Below are positions 1 to 7,158 of a stretch of 7,625 nt of DNA, in pieces. The DNA lies in NCBI GenBank assembly GCA_003558145.1, contig PWMP01000088.1, positions 1 through 7,625 on the forward strand, in the 5' to 3' direction. The stretch is from Elusimicrobiota bacterium (GTDB taxonomy: Bacteria > CG03 > SLGR01 > PWQF01). Within the stretch, counting starts at the first letter, position 1. Each line of letters starts with the position of its first letter. A model generated the notes under the pieces. The model worked only from the letters and a program-made list of their open reading frames with translations. It ran no database searches and was not told where the DNA came from. The translations under genes and the position numbers were made by a program.

Positions 1-2876
1 CTGAGAAGAATTGATCCTTTCTGAGGTATAACGTTTCCTGCAGCCAGCTGGGATTTATAATACGCCTCGGTAAAACTACTGGCCCGCCCCATTACTTCTC
101 CGGTAGAACGCATTTCCGGACCAAGCACCGGATCCGTATCCTTGAACTTTAAAAACGGGAGCACAACTTCTTTGACGCAGTAATCATTAAATTTTGTTCT
201 AAGGTCAAATTCTTTCAGTTTTCTTCCCAGCATGACTTTGGTAGCTATTTTAGCAAGCGGCATATTGATAGCCTTTGATATAAACGGTACGGTTCTTGAA
301 GCCCTGGGGTTTACTTCCAGTATGTAGACCTTGCCGTCCTTTACGGCGCACTGCGTATTCATCAGGCCCACTACCTTAAGTTTAAGTGCAATCCTCTTTA
401 CATAATCTTTTATGGTCTTTTTAATCTCAAACGGAATGCTTACCGGAGGTGTTACGCAGGCGCTGTCCCCGGAATGGATTCCTGCTTTCTCTATGTGTTC
501 CATTAAAGGCGGAATGTATACGTCCTCGCCGTCGCATATGCAATCCACGTCAACCTCAGATGCATCCTCAAGAAACTTATCTATCAAGACAGGATGGTCG
601 GGATTTACTTCCACGGCTTCTTTAAGATATTCTTCTATTTCTTTTTTAGTGAACGCTACTTTCATTGCCCTGCCTCCAAGGACGTAGGAAGGACGCAGCA
701 TCAGGGGATATCCTATTCTCTTTGCCACGGCATAGGCCTCCTCTATGCTTCTCGCTACGCCCCATTCGGTATGCGGTATACCCATACTGTCCAGCAGTTT
801 GGAAAACCTGCTGCGATCCTCGGCCAGGTCAATAGCATCCGCGGAGGTTCCGAGTATGGAAGTCTTTTCGGCAAGCTGATGTATAATATTAAGCGGTGTC
901 TGGCCGCCTAATTGAACTATAACACCGTCCGGTTTTTCTTTTTCAATAATGTTTATTACGTCTTCAGCCGTGAGCGGCTCGAAATAAAGGCGGTCTGAAG
1001 TATCATAGTCGGTAGAAACAGTCTCGGGATTGGAGTTTACGATAATTGAGAAGCAGCCTTCTTCTTTTAATGCAAAAGACGCATGGCATATACAATAGTC
1101 AAACTCTATTCCCTGCCCGATCCTGTTGGGGCCGCCTCCAACTATGATTACCTTTTTAAAAAATTCTCCTCCTTCGGGAGGGCCGGCCTCGTCTTCTTCT
1201 TCCCAGGATGAATAGAAATAGGGGGTGTAGGATTCAAACTCCGCGCTGCAGGTGTCAACGGATTTGTAAACCGGTTTTATATCGTATTTTTCCCGCAGCT
1301 CTCTTATTTCATTTACATCTTTTTTAAGCAGATAGGCCAACTGGGTGTCCGAAAAACCGTATCTTTTGCATTCTATAAGTTTTTCGGGCGAAAGAGGCTC
1401 TTTAATCAGCTTTTTCTCTACATCAACTAATTCACCTATCTGGCTAACAAACCACTTATCTATTCCCGATATTTCTGAAATTTCTTCGGTGTCAATACCC
1501 AACATCAGAGCATATTTGATGTAAAAAAGCCTGTCGCAGTTATGAATCTTAAGGTTTTTTATAATTTCTGCTGTAAATTTTTTCTTTTCCGCGCTGCTTC
1601 CATCCCTGATAATTCTTTCTGCATCTTTCTCATGTCCCCGTCCGTCGGCACCCAGCCCGCTGCGGTTAATTTCCAGCCCCCTGAATGCTTTTTGAAGCGA
1701 TTCCTTAAAAGTTCGGCCTATAGCCATTACTTCTCCAACGGATTTCATAGCCGAGCCCAGAATCTGGTCGTCCTGCATAAATTTTTCAAAAGTAAATCGC
1801 GGAACTTTTGTAACTACATAGTCAATGACAGGTTCGAAGCAGGCCGGAGTTTTTTTGGTGATATCATTAGAAAGCTCGTCCATTGTATAACCTACGGCAA
1901 GCTTTGCCGCTATCTTGGCTATGGGGAAACCTGTAGCCTTGCTGGCAAGTGCAGATGAGCGGGAAACCCTGGGATTCATTTCTATCGCGTACTGGGCGCC
2001 TGTTTTCGGATGAACTGCAAACTGTACGTTACTTCCCCCCGTATCCACCCCCATGGCTCTCATTATCTTAAATGACTGCGTTCTCATTTCCTGGTACTCG
2101 GAGTCTGTCAGGGTTTGGGCGGGCGCGACCGTTATACTGTCCCCGGTATGAACGCCCATAGGGTCTACGTTTTCTATCGAACATATTACAACGCAGTTAT
2201 CATTCTTATCCCTCATAAGTTCAAGCTCAAATTCCTTCCATCCCTCTATGGATTCTTCAATAAGAATTTCACCCACAGGAGAAATATTAAGGGCCGTCCG
2301 GGCAAAATCATCAAAGTCCTTTTCATCTCTCACCATGGAACCGCCGGTTCCGCCCAAGGTGAAGGCAGGCCTTATTATCAGGGGGAAGCCGATTTTTTTT
2401 GCAATAGCCCGGGACTCTTCCATACTTGATGCGATATCACTTTCCGGAACTTCTATACCTATTTCTTTCATACAGTCCTTGAACTGCTTGCGTGACTCGG
2501 CTCTCAGTATGGACTCAAGGCGTGCGCCTATAAGTTCAACACCGTATTTTTCGAGAACCCCCGCGTTACTGAGTTCAACGGCAAGATTAAGTGCAGTCTG
2601 GCCGCCCAGAGTAGGGAGCAGCGCCTGAGGACGCTCTTTTTTAATTATATCGCTTATATACTCTACCGTTAGGGGTTCTATGTATATTTTCCAGGCCATG
2701 CGGGGGTCAGTCATTATGGTAGCGGGATTGGAATTTACAAGAACAACTCTGTATCCCTCCTCTTGAAGGGCTTTAAGCGCCTGGGTTCCGGAGTAATCGA
2801 ATTCACAGGCCTGACCTATAACTATCGGCCCGGACCCTATAACCAGTATTTTGTCAAGATCTTCGCGTTTAGGCAT
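1..2876 (-). CDS. carB: Carbamoyl-phosphate synthase large subunit (CarB), 3' end cut off by the window
   Basis: Synthesises carbamoyl phosphate from bicarbonate, two ATP and the ammonia that CarA releases from glutamine; the product feeds pyrimidine and arginine synthesis in the cytoplasm. About 958 residues are present out of a usual length near 1,070. The two homologous halves are clear. The first has GSGPIVIGQACEFDYSG (14-30), the ATP-grasp loop GGTGG (175-179) and NPRVSRSSALASKATG (301-316). The middle part (about 400-555) is the oligomerisation region. The second half has GGGPNRIGQGIEFDYC (580-595), RPSYVLGGRAM (728-738) and EVNPRASRTVPF (854-865). The missing end is the MGS-like allosteric domain. 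An acidic Gly/Pro-rich linker (559-573) joins the halves. The ATG lies inside the end of carA, giving an 8-nt overlap, and has a good Shine-Dalgarno. Every codon was read: no frameshift or internal stop. Identification is very secure. Confidence 0.98.
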   Translation of the reverse strand, partial: MPKREDLDKILVIGSGPIVIGQACEFDYSGTQALKALQEEGYRVVLVNSNPATIMTDPRMAWKIYIEPLTVEYISDIIKKERPQALLPTLGGQTALNLAVELSNAGVLEKYGVELIGARLESILRAESRKQFKDCMKEIGIEVPESDIASSMEESRAIAKKIGFPLIIRPAFTLGGTGGSMVRDEKDFDDFARTALNISPVGEILIEESIEGWKEFELELMRDKNDNCVVICSIENVDPMGVHTGDSITVAPAQTLTDSEYQEMRTQSFKIMRAMGVDTGGSNVQFAVHPKTGAQYAIEMNPRVSRSSALASKATGFPIAKIAAKLAVGYTMDELSNDITKKTPACFEPVIDYVVTKVPRFTFEKFMQDDQILGSAMKSVGEVMAIGRTFKESLQKAFRGLEINRSGLGADGRGHEKDAERIIRDGSSAEKKKFTAEIIKNLKIHNCDRLFYIKYALMLGIDTEEISEISGIDKWFVSQIGELVDVEKKLIKEPLSPEKLIECKRYGFSDTQLAYLLKKDVNEIRELREKYDIKPVYKSVDTCSAEFESYTPYFYSSWEEEDEAGPPEGGEFFKKVIIVGGGPNRIGQGIEFDYCICHASFALKEEGCFSIIVNSNPETVSTDYDTSDRLYFEPLTAEDVINIIEKEKPDGVIVQLGGQTPLNIIHQLAEKTSILGTSADAIDLAEDRSRFSKLLDSMGIPHTEWGVARSIEEAYAVAKRIGYPLMLRPSYVLGGRAMKVAFTKKEIEEYLKEAVEVNPDHPVLIDKFLEDASEVDVDCICDGEDVYIPPLMEHIEKAGIHSGDSACVTPPVSIPFEIKKTIKDYVKRIALKLKVVGLMNTQCAVKDGKVYILEVNPRASRTVPFISKAINMPLAKIATKVMLGRKLKEFDLRTKFNDYCVKEVVLPFLKFKDTDPVLGPEMRSTGEVMGRASSFTEAYYKSQLAAGNVIPQKGSILL

Positions 2877-3981
2877 CTATCAAACTCCTGAATTTTTCAA
2901 ATATATAGGCAGACTCAGCCGGACCGGGACCGGCTTCGGGATGGTACTGACATCCCAGCACGGGGAACCTGCTGTGCCGCATTCCTTCAACTGTTTTGTC
3001 GTTAAGATTTATGTGTGTGATCTCAAATTCAGCCGGAAGCGTTTCAGAATCAACACAGTAATTATGGTTCTGCGAGGTTATCTCTACTTTTCCCGTATTA
3101 AGGTCCTTGACGGGATGGTTGCCTCCGTGGTGTCCGAATTTAAGTTTAAATGTACGGGCCCCGCCGGCCAGAGCCAGAAGCTGGTTTCCCATGCATATAC
3201 CCATTACAGGCAGATGGCGCTGCTTGTTCACCTCCAGAAGATCAGCGGCCAGTTTTACCCCGTTGGTTATCATAGCAGGATCCCCCGGGCCGTTAGAGAG
3301 CAGCACACCGGCCGGAGAAAGCTCTAAAACATCTTCAATAGTTGATGACGCACTTATAACTACCGGGTGAAAGCCTGTACTTTCAAGCATCTTAAGGATG
3401 CTTAGTTTGGCTCCGTAATCAACTACAGCCACAACCGGGCAGTCCGGGTTTCCCCGGTACGTATAATTCTTATAAGTTGCGCGGGGGGAGAGATTTATTT
3501 CTTCAGCCAGGTTGCGGGTTTCAATGGAGGGTGATTCATCCATAAGTTTTTTCATTTCTTCAGCGGAAAAATCTCCGCAGGCAATTACAGCTTTCATCGC
3601 GCCTTTTTCCCTTATATTCCTTACCAGCGCCCGGGTGTCTATTCCTTCTATTCCCGGCAATTCATTTTCTTCCATATACCCGCCAAGGCTTCCCTCTGCC
3701 CTGTGGTTTGAATATTCTTTTGAATATTCACGCACTACGAGTCCCTCGCACCAGACGTTAAATGACTCAATATCGGAGCTGTTGACACCGTAATTTCCTA
3801 TGTGGGGATAACACATTACAACAATCTGCGCCGCATAAGAAGGATCGGTAATTATTTCCTGGTAACCGGTCATGGCTGTATGAAACACAATTTCTCCGGT
3901 TTTCACTCCCTCCCAACCGAATCCGGAACCGGAAAAAAGAGTACCGTCTTCAAGAAGCAGTTTTGCTTTTTTTTCAGTCAC
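2869..3981 (-). CDS. carA: Carbamoyl-phosphate synthase small subunit, glutamine amidotransferase (CarA)
   Basis: Hydrolyses glutamine and passes the ammonia to CarB. The protein is 370 residues, normal for the family. The N-terminal CarA domain (about 5-150) carries the family motif TAMTGYQE (35-42). The class I amidotransferase domain (about 182-368) has SNGPGDP (229-235), the nucleophile Cys263 in GICMGNQ, FGHHGGNHPV (282-291), and His347 and Glu349 in QYHPEA, so the Cys-His-Glu triad is complete. One oddity is Asn266, where the usual motif GICLGHQ has His. The start is GTG; no other start codon in frame gives a full N-terminal domain, and AAGGA sits 8 nt upstream. It begins two bases after the purA stop and ends inside carB, so translation of all three is probably coupled. 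A run of eight A lies in codons 3-5. Confidence 0.98.
   Translation of the reverse strand: MTEKKAKLLLEDGTLFSGSGFGWEGVKTGEIVFHTAMTGYQEIITDPSYAAQIVVMCYPHIGNYGVNSSDIESFNVWCEGLVVREYSKEYSNHRAEGSLGGYMEENELPGIEGIDTRALVRNIREKGAMKAVIACGDFSAEEMKKLMDESPSIETRNLAEEINLSPRATYKNYTYRGNPDCPVVAVVDYGAKLSILKMLESTGFHPVVISASSTIEDVLELSPAGVLLSNGPGDPAMITNGVKLAADLLEVNKQRHLPVMGICMGNQLLALAGGARTFKLKFGHHGGNHPVKDLNTGKVEITSQNHNYCVDSETLPAEFEITHINLNDKTVEGMRHSRFPVLGCQYHPEAGPGPAESAYIFEKFRSLIDA
2885..2889 (-). promoter_or_regulatory. Ribosome binding site of carB
   Basis: AGGAG lies inside the carA coding region, 8 nt before the carB ATG, and fixes the start that overlaps the carA stop by 8 nt. Confidence 0.8.
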
Positions 3982-3983
3982 TT

Positions 3984-5264
3984 TCAGAATCCTTCTTTTT
4001 CTATGTATATGGTATCGTCCTTGGATTTGCCCATTGAAACCAGCACAATCTTGGACGAGGTAAGTTCCTCTATCCTTCTGATAAATTTTCTGGTGTTTTC
4101 CGGAAGTTTATCAAAATCAGTTATCCCTCCTGTAGGAGCCATCCAACCCTCAAGGGTTTCGTAAACGGGTTTTACTTCCTTAAGTACTTTACGTGAAAAC
4201 GGGAAATCTTCTACAGCTTGCCCATTATGGGAATATCCGGTGCATATTTTTATTTCTTTAACATCATCAAGCACATCTATTTTGGTTAAAGCAAGTTTTC
4301 TTGCCCCGTTTATCCTGACGGCAAGCTTAAGCTGAACGATATCCAGCCATCCCAGCCGCCTCGGACGTCCCGTAGTGGCTCCATATTCACCGCCCTTTTC
4401 CCTCAGGGTATGGGCCAAATCTCCTTCGATTTCGGTAGGAAAAGGCCCCAGTCCAACCCTGGTGGTATACGCTTTAGTCACACCTATAACCTTATCTATG
4501 CATACAGGCGCAACTCCGCTGCCGGGACAGGCGCCGCCGGACACCGGGTTGGATGAAGTAACAAAGGGATAAGTTCCGAAATCACAGTCAAGCATTGCTC
4601 CCTGTGCCCCTTCAAAAATTATGTTTTTACCTGCAGCCAGTTCTTTGTCAAGCATAAGAGATGTTTCGCGGACATATTCTTTTATCTCCGGAAGTATCTC
4701 TTCTCGTTTGGCTAATATTATTTCTTTTAGTTCTTCCGGCTTTTTATACCGCTCTATAAAACTCTTTTTTTCACGAAGATTACGGTCCAGGAGCTCAACA
4801 AAGGTGTCGTCCTCGAGGTAATCGGCCATTCTTATTCCGACCCGGCCGTATTTATCCTCATAGGCCGGCCCAATGCCCTTGCGCGTGGTTCCGATACGGG
4901 TTTTAACCTCTTCCCGGAAACCTTCTTTGTACTGATGGTATGGGAAAATAAGGTGGGAATTTGATGAAATAAACAGCCGGCCAGCCACTTCTATTTCCCG
5001 GTCTCTTAAAAATTTCGTTTCTTCAACCAGTGCGACCGGATCGATGACCACTCCGTTTCCTATGATGCACTTCTTGTCCGGGTAAAGAATCCCGCTGGGT
5101 ATGAGGTGAAGAACATATTTTTTCCCGTCAAACACCACGGTATGCCCGGCATTATTGCCTCCCTGATAGCGGACTACCCAGTCCGTCCAGTTTGAAAGGA
5201 AATGGCATACCTTCCCTTTTCCTTCATCTCCCCATTGCATTCCAACTATAACTATTGCTGACAT
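3984..5264 (-). CDS. purA: Adenylosuccinate synthetase (PurA)
   Basis: Catalyses the GTP-dependent joining of IMP and aspartate to adenylosuccinate, the first committed step to AMP. The 426-residue length is typical of bacterial PurA. Family landmarks appear in order: the P-loop-like QWGDEGKGK (10-18) with catalytic Asp13, NNAGHTV (37-43) with catalytic His41, the IMP-binding segment IGTTRKGIGPAYEDK (124-138), FEGAQGAMLDCDFGTYP (217-233), the aspartate loop GATTGRPRR (295-303) followed by GWLD (305-308), and the guanine-recognition segment TKIDVLD (327-333). Asp13 and His41 fall at the same numbers as in the E. coli enzyme. The ATG follows the purB stop after one base, with GGAGA about 9 nt upstream inside purB. 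Its product is the substrate of the neighbouring PurB, so the pair form the AMP branch. Confidence 0.98.
   Translation of the reverse strand: MSAIVIVGMQWGDEGKGKVCHFLSNWTDWVVRYQGGNNAGHTVVFDGKKYVLHLIPSGILYPDKKCIIGNGVVIDPVALVEETKFLRDREIEVAGRLFISSNSHLIFPYHQYKEGFREEVKTRIGTTRKGIGPAYEDKYGRVGIRMADYLEDDTFVELLDRNLREKKSFIERYKKPEELKEIILAKREEILPEIKEYVRETSLMLDKELAAGKNIIFEGAQGAMLDCDFGTYPFVTSSNPVSGGACPGSGVAPVCIDKVIGVTKAYTTRVGLGPFPTEIEGDLAHTLREKGGEYGATTGRPRRLGWLDIVQLKLAVRINGARKLALTKIDVLDDVKEIKICTGYSHNGQAVEDFPFSRKVLKEVKPVYETLEGWMAPTGGITDFDKLPENTRKFIRRIEELTSSKIVLVSMGKSKDDTIYIEKEGF
3990..3994 (-). promoter_or_regulatory. Ribosome binding site of carA, supporting the GTG start
   Basis: AAGGA within the last codons of purA is spaced 8 nt from the carA GTG. 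The good spacing is the main sequence support for initiation at this non-ATG codon. Confidence 0.75.
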
Positions 5265-5265
5265 T

Positions 5266-6531
5266 TTACGATATCTCCATTTCGCCGAATATTCCTTCTA
5301 CATCTTTAAGGTAATATTGAATATCCATTACTTCGTCCAGTTTCTCTTCAGTAACACTGAATTTCTCCAGGATTTTTTTCTTTACAGAATTCCTGTCAAT
5401 ATCCCCGCCCTGAAATATCTTCTTAACAGCCCCGTAGGCCTTGACCCTGGGAACCCCGCTTTCAAGCAGAACCTTAAGCACTCCCGAGGAGTAAAGAAGC
5501 GCGCCGGCCTTTTCTATGTTAGCGGCAATGTTCTCTTCATGCACGTTTATATTTTCAATAACGAACTTAAGTTTTACAAGTATATAATAAGTAAGGGAAC
5601 TTGACTGTTCAAGTATAATTCTTTCGTTTGAAGAGTGTGATATATCCCTCTCGTTCCACAGGGATATGTTTGAAAGCCCCGTGGTTACGGCTCCCTTAAC
5701 AAGTCTTGAAAGTCCGCATATCCTTTCGCATATAACGGGGTTTTTCTTGTGGGGCATTGCGGAGGATCCGGTCTGGGTTGAGATAAACGGTTCGCTGAGT
5801 TCTTTTATGCCGTCCTGGGCCAGCAGCCTTATTTCAAGCGCTATTTCTTCGGCCATAGAGCTGATAAGTGAAAGTATAAAAAGGTATTCGGCAAAGATAT
5901 CCCTGGGTATCACCTGGGACGAATCGAGTGAGGGCTTAAGGCCCAGTATGCCCAGGATTTTCTTTTCTTCTGCGGGGCTTATAAGGGAGTAAGTTCCTAC
6001 CGCGCCGCTTATCTGACCCCTAAGAATCCTGTCTTCGGCCTGCTTCATCCTTTCGATGTTCCGGTCCGCCCGTTTAAGGAAGCGGGCAAATTTAAGGCCC
6101 ACAGTAACGGGTTCGGCAAACTGTCCGTGAGTGCGTCCGCACAGTACAATCTTTTTATAGCGGTGGGCAGCAGCGGTAATGATTGATCTTGTTACTTTGA
6201 GTTCTTTAAGAATCAGATTCCAACTTTCCTTCATTTGAAGAATTCTGGCCGTATCCATTATGTCGGAAGAAGTCAGCCCCGCATGGATTCTTTCGGAACC
6301 TTCACCCAGGCGGCTGCATATAATATCAAGAAAAGAATTAAGTTCGTGCCCTGATGTCTTTTCACCTTCCCTTATCTCTTCGGGAGAAATTTTAAGTTGT
6401 TCCAGGCGGGCGGACAGTTCGTTATCATTGCGGGCTTTTAAAACAGCTGCTTCCACGTCAATCCACTTGGCGTAATAGTTATCCTCCCCCCATATGTTTT
6501 TCATCTCCTCAAGAAAATATCTGTCTATCAT
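5266..6531 (-). CDS. purB: Adenylosuccinate lyase (PurB)
   Basis: A fumarase/aspartase-superfamily lyase that removes fumarate twice in purine synthesis: from SAICAR, giving AICAR, and from adenylosuccinate, giving AMP. The 421-residue length suits the short bacterial form. Visible motifs are RIHAGLTSSDIMDTA (81-95), GRTHGQFAEP (132-141) with the conserved His135, the superfamily signature GSSAMPHKKNP (255-265) with the mobile-loop catalytic serine, and WNERDISHSSNER (292-304). The C-terminal part (about 345-415) matches the lyase C-terminal domain. An unusual point is GHELNSF at 61-67, where the family normally has His-Asp (as in RHDVVAF). The start is ATG with AGGAGT placed 6 nt upstream. 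The gene follows the only spacer in this operon and is separated from purA by one base. Confidence 0.97.
   Translation of the reverse strand: MIDRYFLEEMKNIWGEDNYYAKWIDVEAAVLKARNDNELSARLEQLKISPEEIREGEKTSGHELNSFLDIICSRLGEGSERIHAGLTSSDIMDTARILQMKESWNLILKELKVTRSIITAAAHRYKKIVLCGRTHGQFAEPVTVGLKFARFLKRADRNIERMKQAEDRILRGQISGAVGTYSLISPAEEKKILGILGLKPSLDSSQVIPRDIFAEYLFILSLISSMAEEIALEIRLLAQDGIKELSEPFISTQTGSSAMPHKKNPVICERICGLSRLVKGAVTTGLSNISLWNERDISHSSNERIILEQSSSLTYYILVKLKFVIENINVHEENIAANIEKAGALLYSSGVLKVLLESGVPRVKAYGAVKKIFQGGDIDRNSVKKKILEKFSVTEEKLDEVMDIQYYLKDVEGIFGEMEIS
5274..5278 (-). promoter_or_regulatory. Ribosome binding site of purA
   Basis: GGAGA near the end of purB lies 9 nt before the purA ATG. 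Together with the one-base gap it suggests that ribosomes finishing purB re-initiate on purA. Confidence 0.65.
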
Positions 6532-6537
6532 AGCTTT

Positions 6538-6543
6538 ACTCCT
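6538..6543 (-). promoter_or_regulatory. Ribosome binding site of purB
   Basis: AGGAGT lies 6 nt before the purB ATG. It is the strongest such match in the window, as expected for the one gene here not directly coupled to the stop codon of its upstream neighbour. Confidence 0.8.
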
Positions 6544-6574
6544 AAAAACGTAAAACGTAGGGTCTGACCCCTAC
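6541..6574. repeat. Short imperfect inverted repeat with adjacent direct repeat in the purN-purB spacer
   Basis: GTAGGG at 6557-6562 pairs with CCCTAC at 6569-6574 around a six-base loop; the pairing can be drawn longer (GTAGGGTC against GACCCCTAC) with one bulged base. Directly beside it TAAAAACG (6543-6550) and TAAAACG (6551-6557) form a tandem near-repeat. Read on the gene strand, the hairpin is followed by an interrupted T-rich tract (GTTTTACGTTTTT). The left arm includes the purN stop codon, and the other side touches the purB Shine-Dalgarno. It could be a leftover of a dispersed palindromic (REP-like) element or a weak intrinsic terminator or attenuator. Only one copy occurs in the window, so its nature is undecided. 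Confidence 0.5.
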
Positions 6575-7158
6575 TGCAGCTTGCGCGATATTATGTTAAT
6601 CGCGTCAGGGTAAGCCCTGTGCTCTTCTCTTAAGACCCTTTCGGCGAGTTCTTCCGGAGTGTCGGTTCTCTTGACGGGTACTTTTCTCTGAAGAACTATG
6701 GGTCCCCTGTCATATTCCTCGTTTACTATGTGTACGGTACAGCCGGATTCTTTTTCTCTGTTTTCCAAGACAGCCCTGTGAACCCTGAGCCCGTACATTC
6801 CCTTCCCTCCGTATGAAGGAAGCAGCGCGGGATGGATATTAAGTATCCTGCCCGGGTACTCTTTAATGATATTTTTTTTAAGCTTTTTCAAAAATCCCGC
6901 CAGGCATATAATATCGGTTTTTTTTTCTTTTGCAAGTCTCATTATCTCTTCAGAAAAACCCTCATCGTTTTCATAGCTGTTTCTGTCCACGACGCAGGCC
7001 TCAATTCCCTCAGCAGCGGCTCTCTGAAGCGCATACACCCCGTCTTTATTTGAAATAACCAGGACAACCCTGCCGTCTATTTTTCCGCTGCCGCAGGCGT
7101 CTATTATAGACTGAAGATTTGAGCCTCCGCCGGAAACAAGGACGGTGATCCGTATCAC
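6571..7158 (-). CDS. purN: Phosphoribosylglycinamide formyltransferase (PurN)
   Basis: Transfers the formyl group of 10-formyltetrahydrofolate to GAR, the third step of de novo purine synthesis. With the start chosen here the protein has 195 residues. Landmarks are the phosphate-binding SGGGSN (9-14), LAGFLKKL (86-93), the catalytic NIHP (107-110, with Asn107 and His109), and Asp150 in YDRGPIVLQ, matching the Asn-His-Asp catalytic set of the E. coli enzyme. The segment GGKGMYG (117-123) between the NIHP helix and the next one is longer than in E. coli, a form seen in many other bacteria. I chose the GTG at 7158, which overlaps the purM stop as GTGA and gives the usual N-terminus MIRITVLVSGGGSN; a GTG at 7197 would add 13 unlikely residues deep inside purM. 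The ribosome-binding match (AAAGG, 4 nt away) is poor, consistent with coupling to purM. The TAG stop lies inside the inverted repeat that follows. Confidence 0.96.
   Translation of the reverse strand: MIRITVLVSGGGSNLQSIIDACGSGKIDGRVVLVISNKDGVYALQRAAAEGIEACVVDRNSYENDEGFSEEIMRLAKEKKTDIICLAGFLKKLKKNIIKEYPGRILNIHPALLPSYGGKGMYGLRVHRAVLENREKESGCTVHIVNEEYDRGPIVLQRKVPVKRTDTPEELAERVLREEHRAYPDAINIISRKLQ

Noticed and set aside
412..2628. Several plus-strand open frames of about 90-140 codons
   Set aside because: All are antisense to intact carB, with low-complexity Ser/Phe-rich translations typical of shadow frames and no family motif.
1..2876. Possible frameshift or break in carB
   Set aside because: Codon-by-codon reading from the ATG to the left edge gave a continuous protein with all expected motifs in both halves.
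2851..3327. Plus-strand open frame of 158 codons opposite carA
   Set aside because: It lies wholly antisense to the 3' end of carA and the carB start, which are certain genes. It has no recognisable domain and reads like mirrored CarA codons.
3512..6475. Plus-strand open frames opposite carA, purA and purB
   Set aside because: They are antisense to complete, motif-confirmed genes and have Ser-rich, featureless translations.
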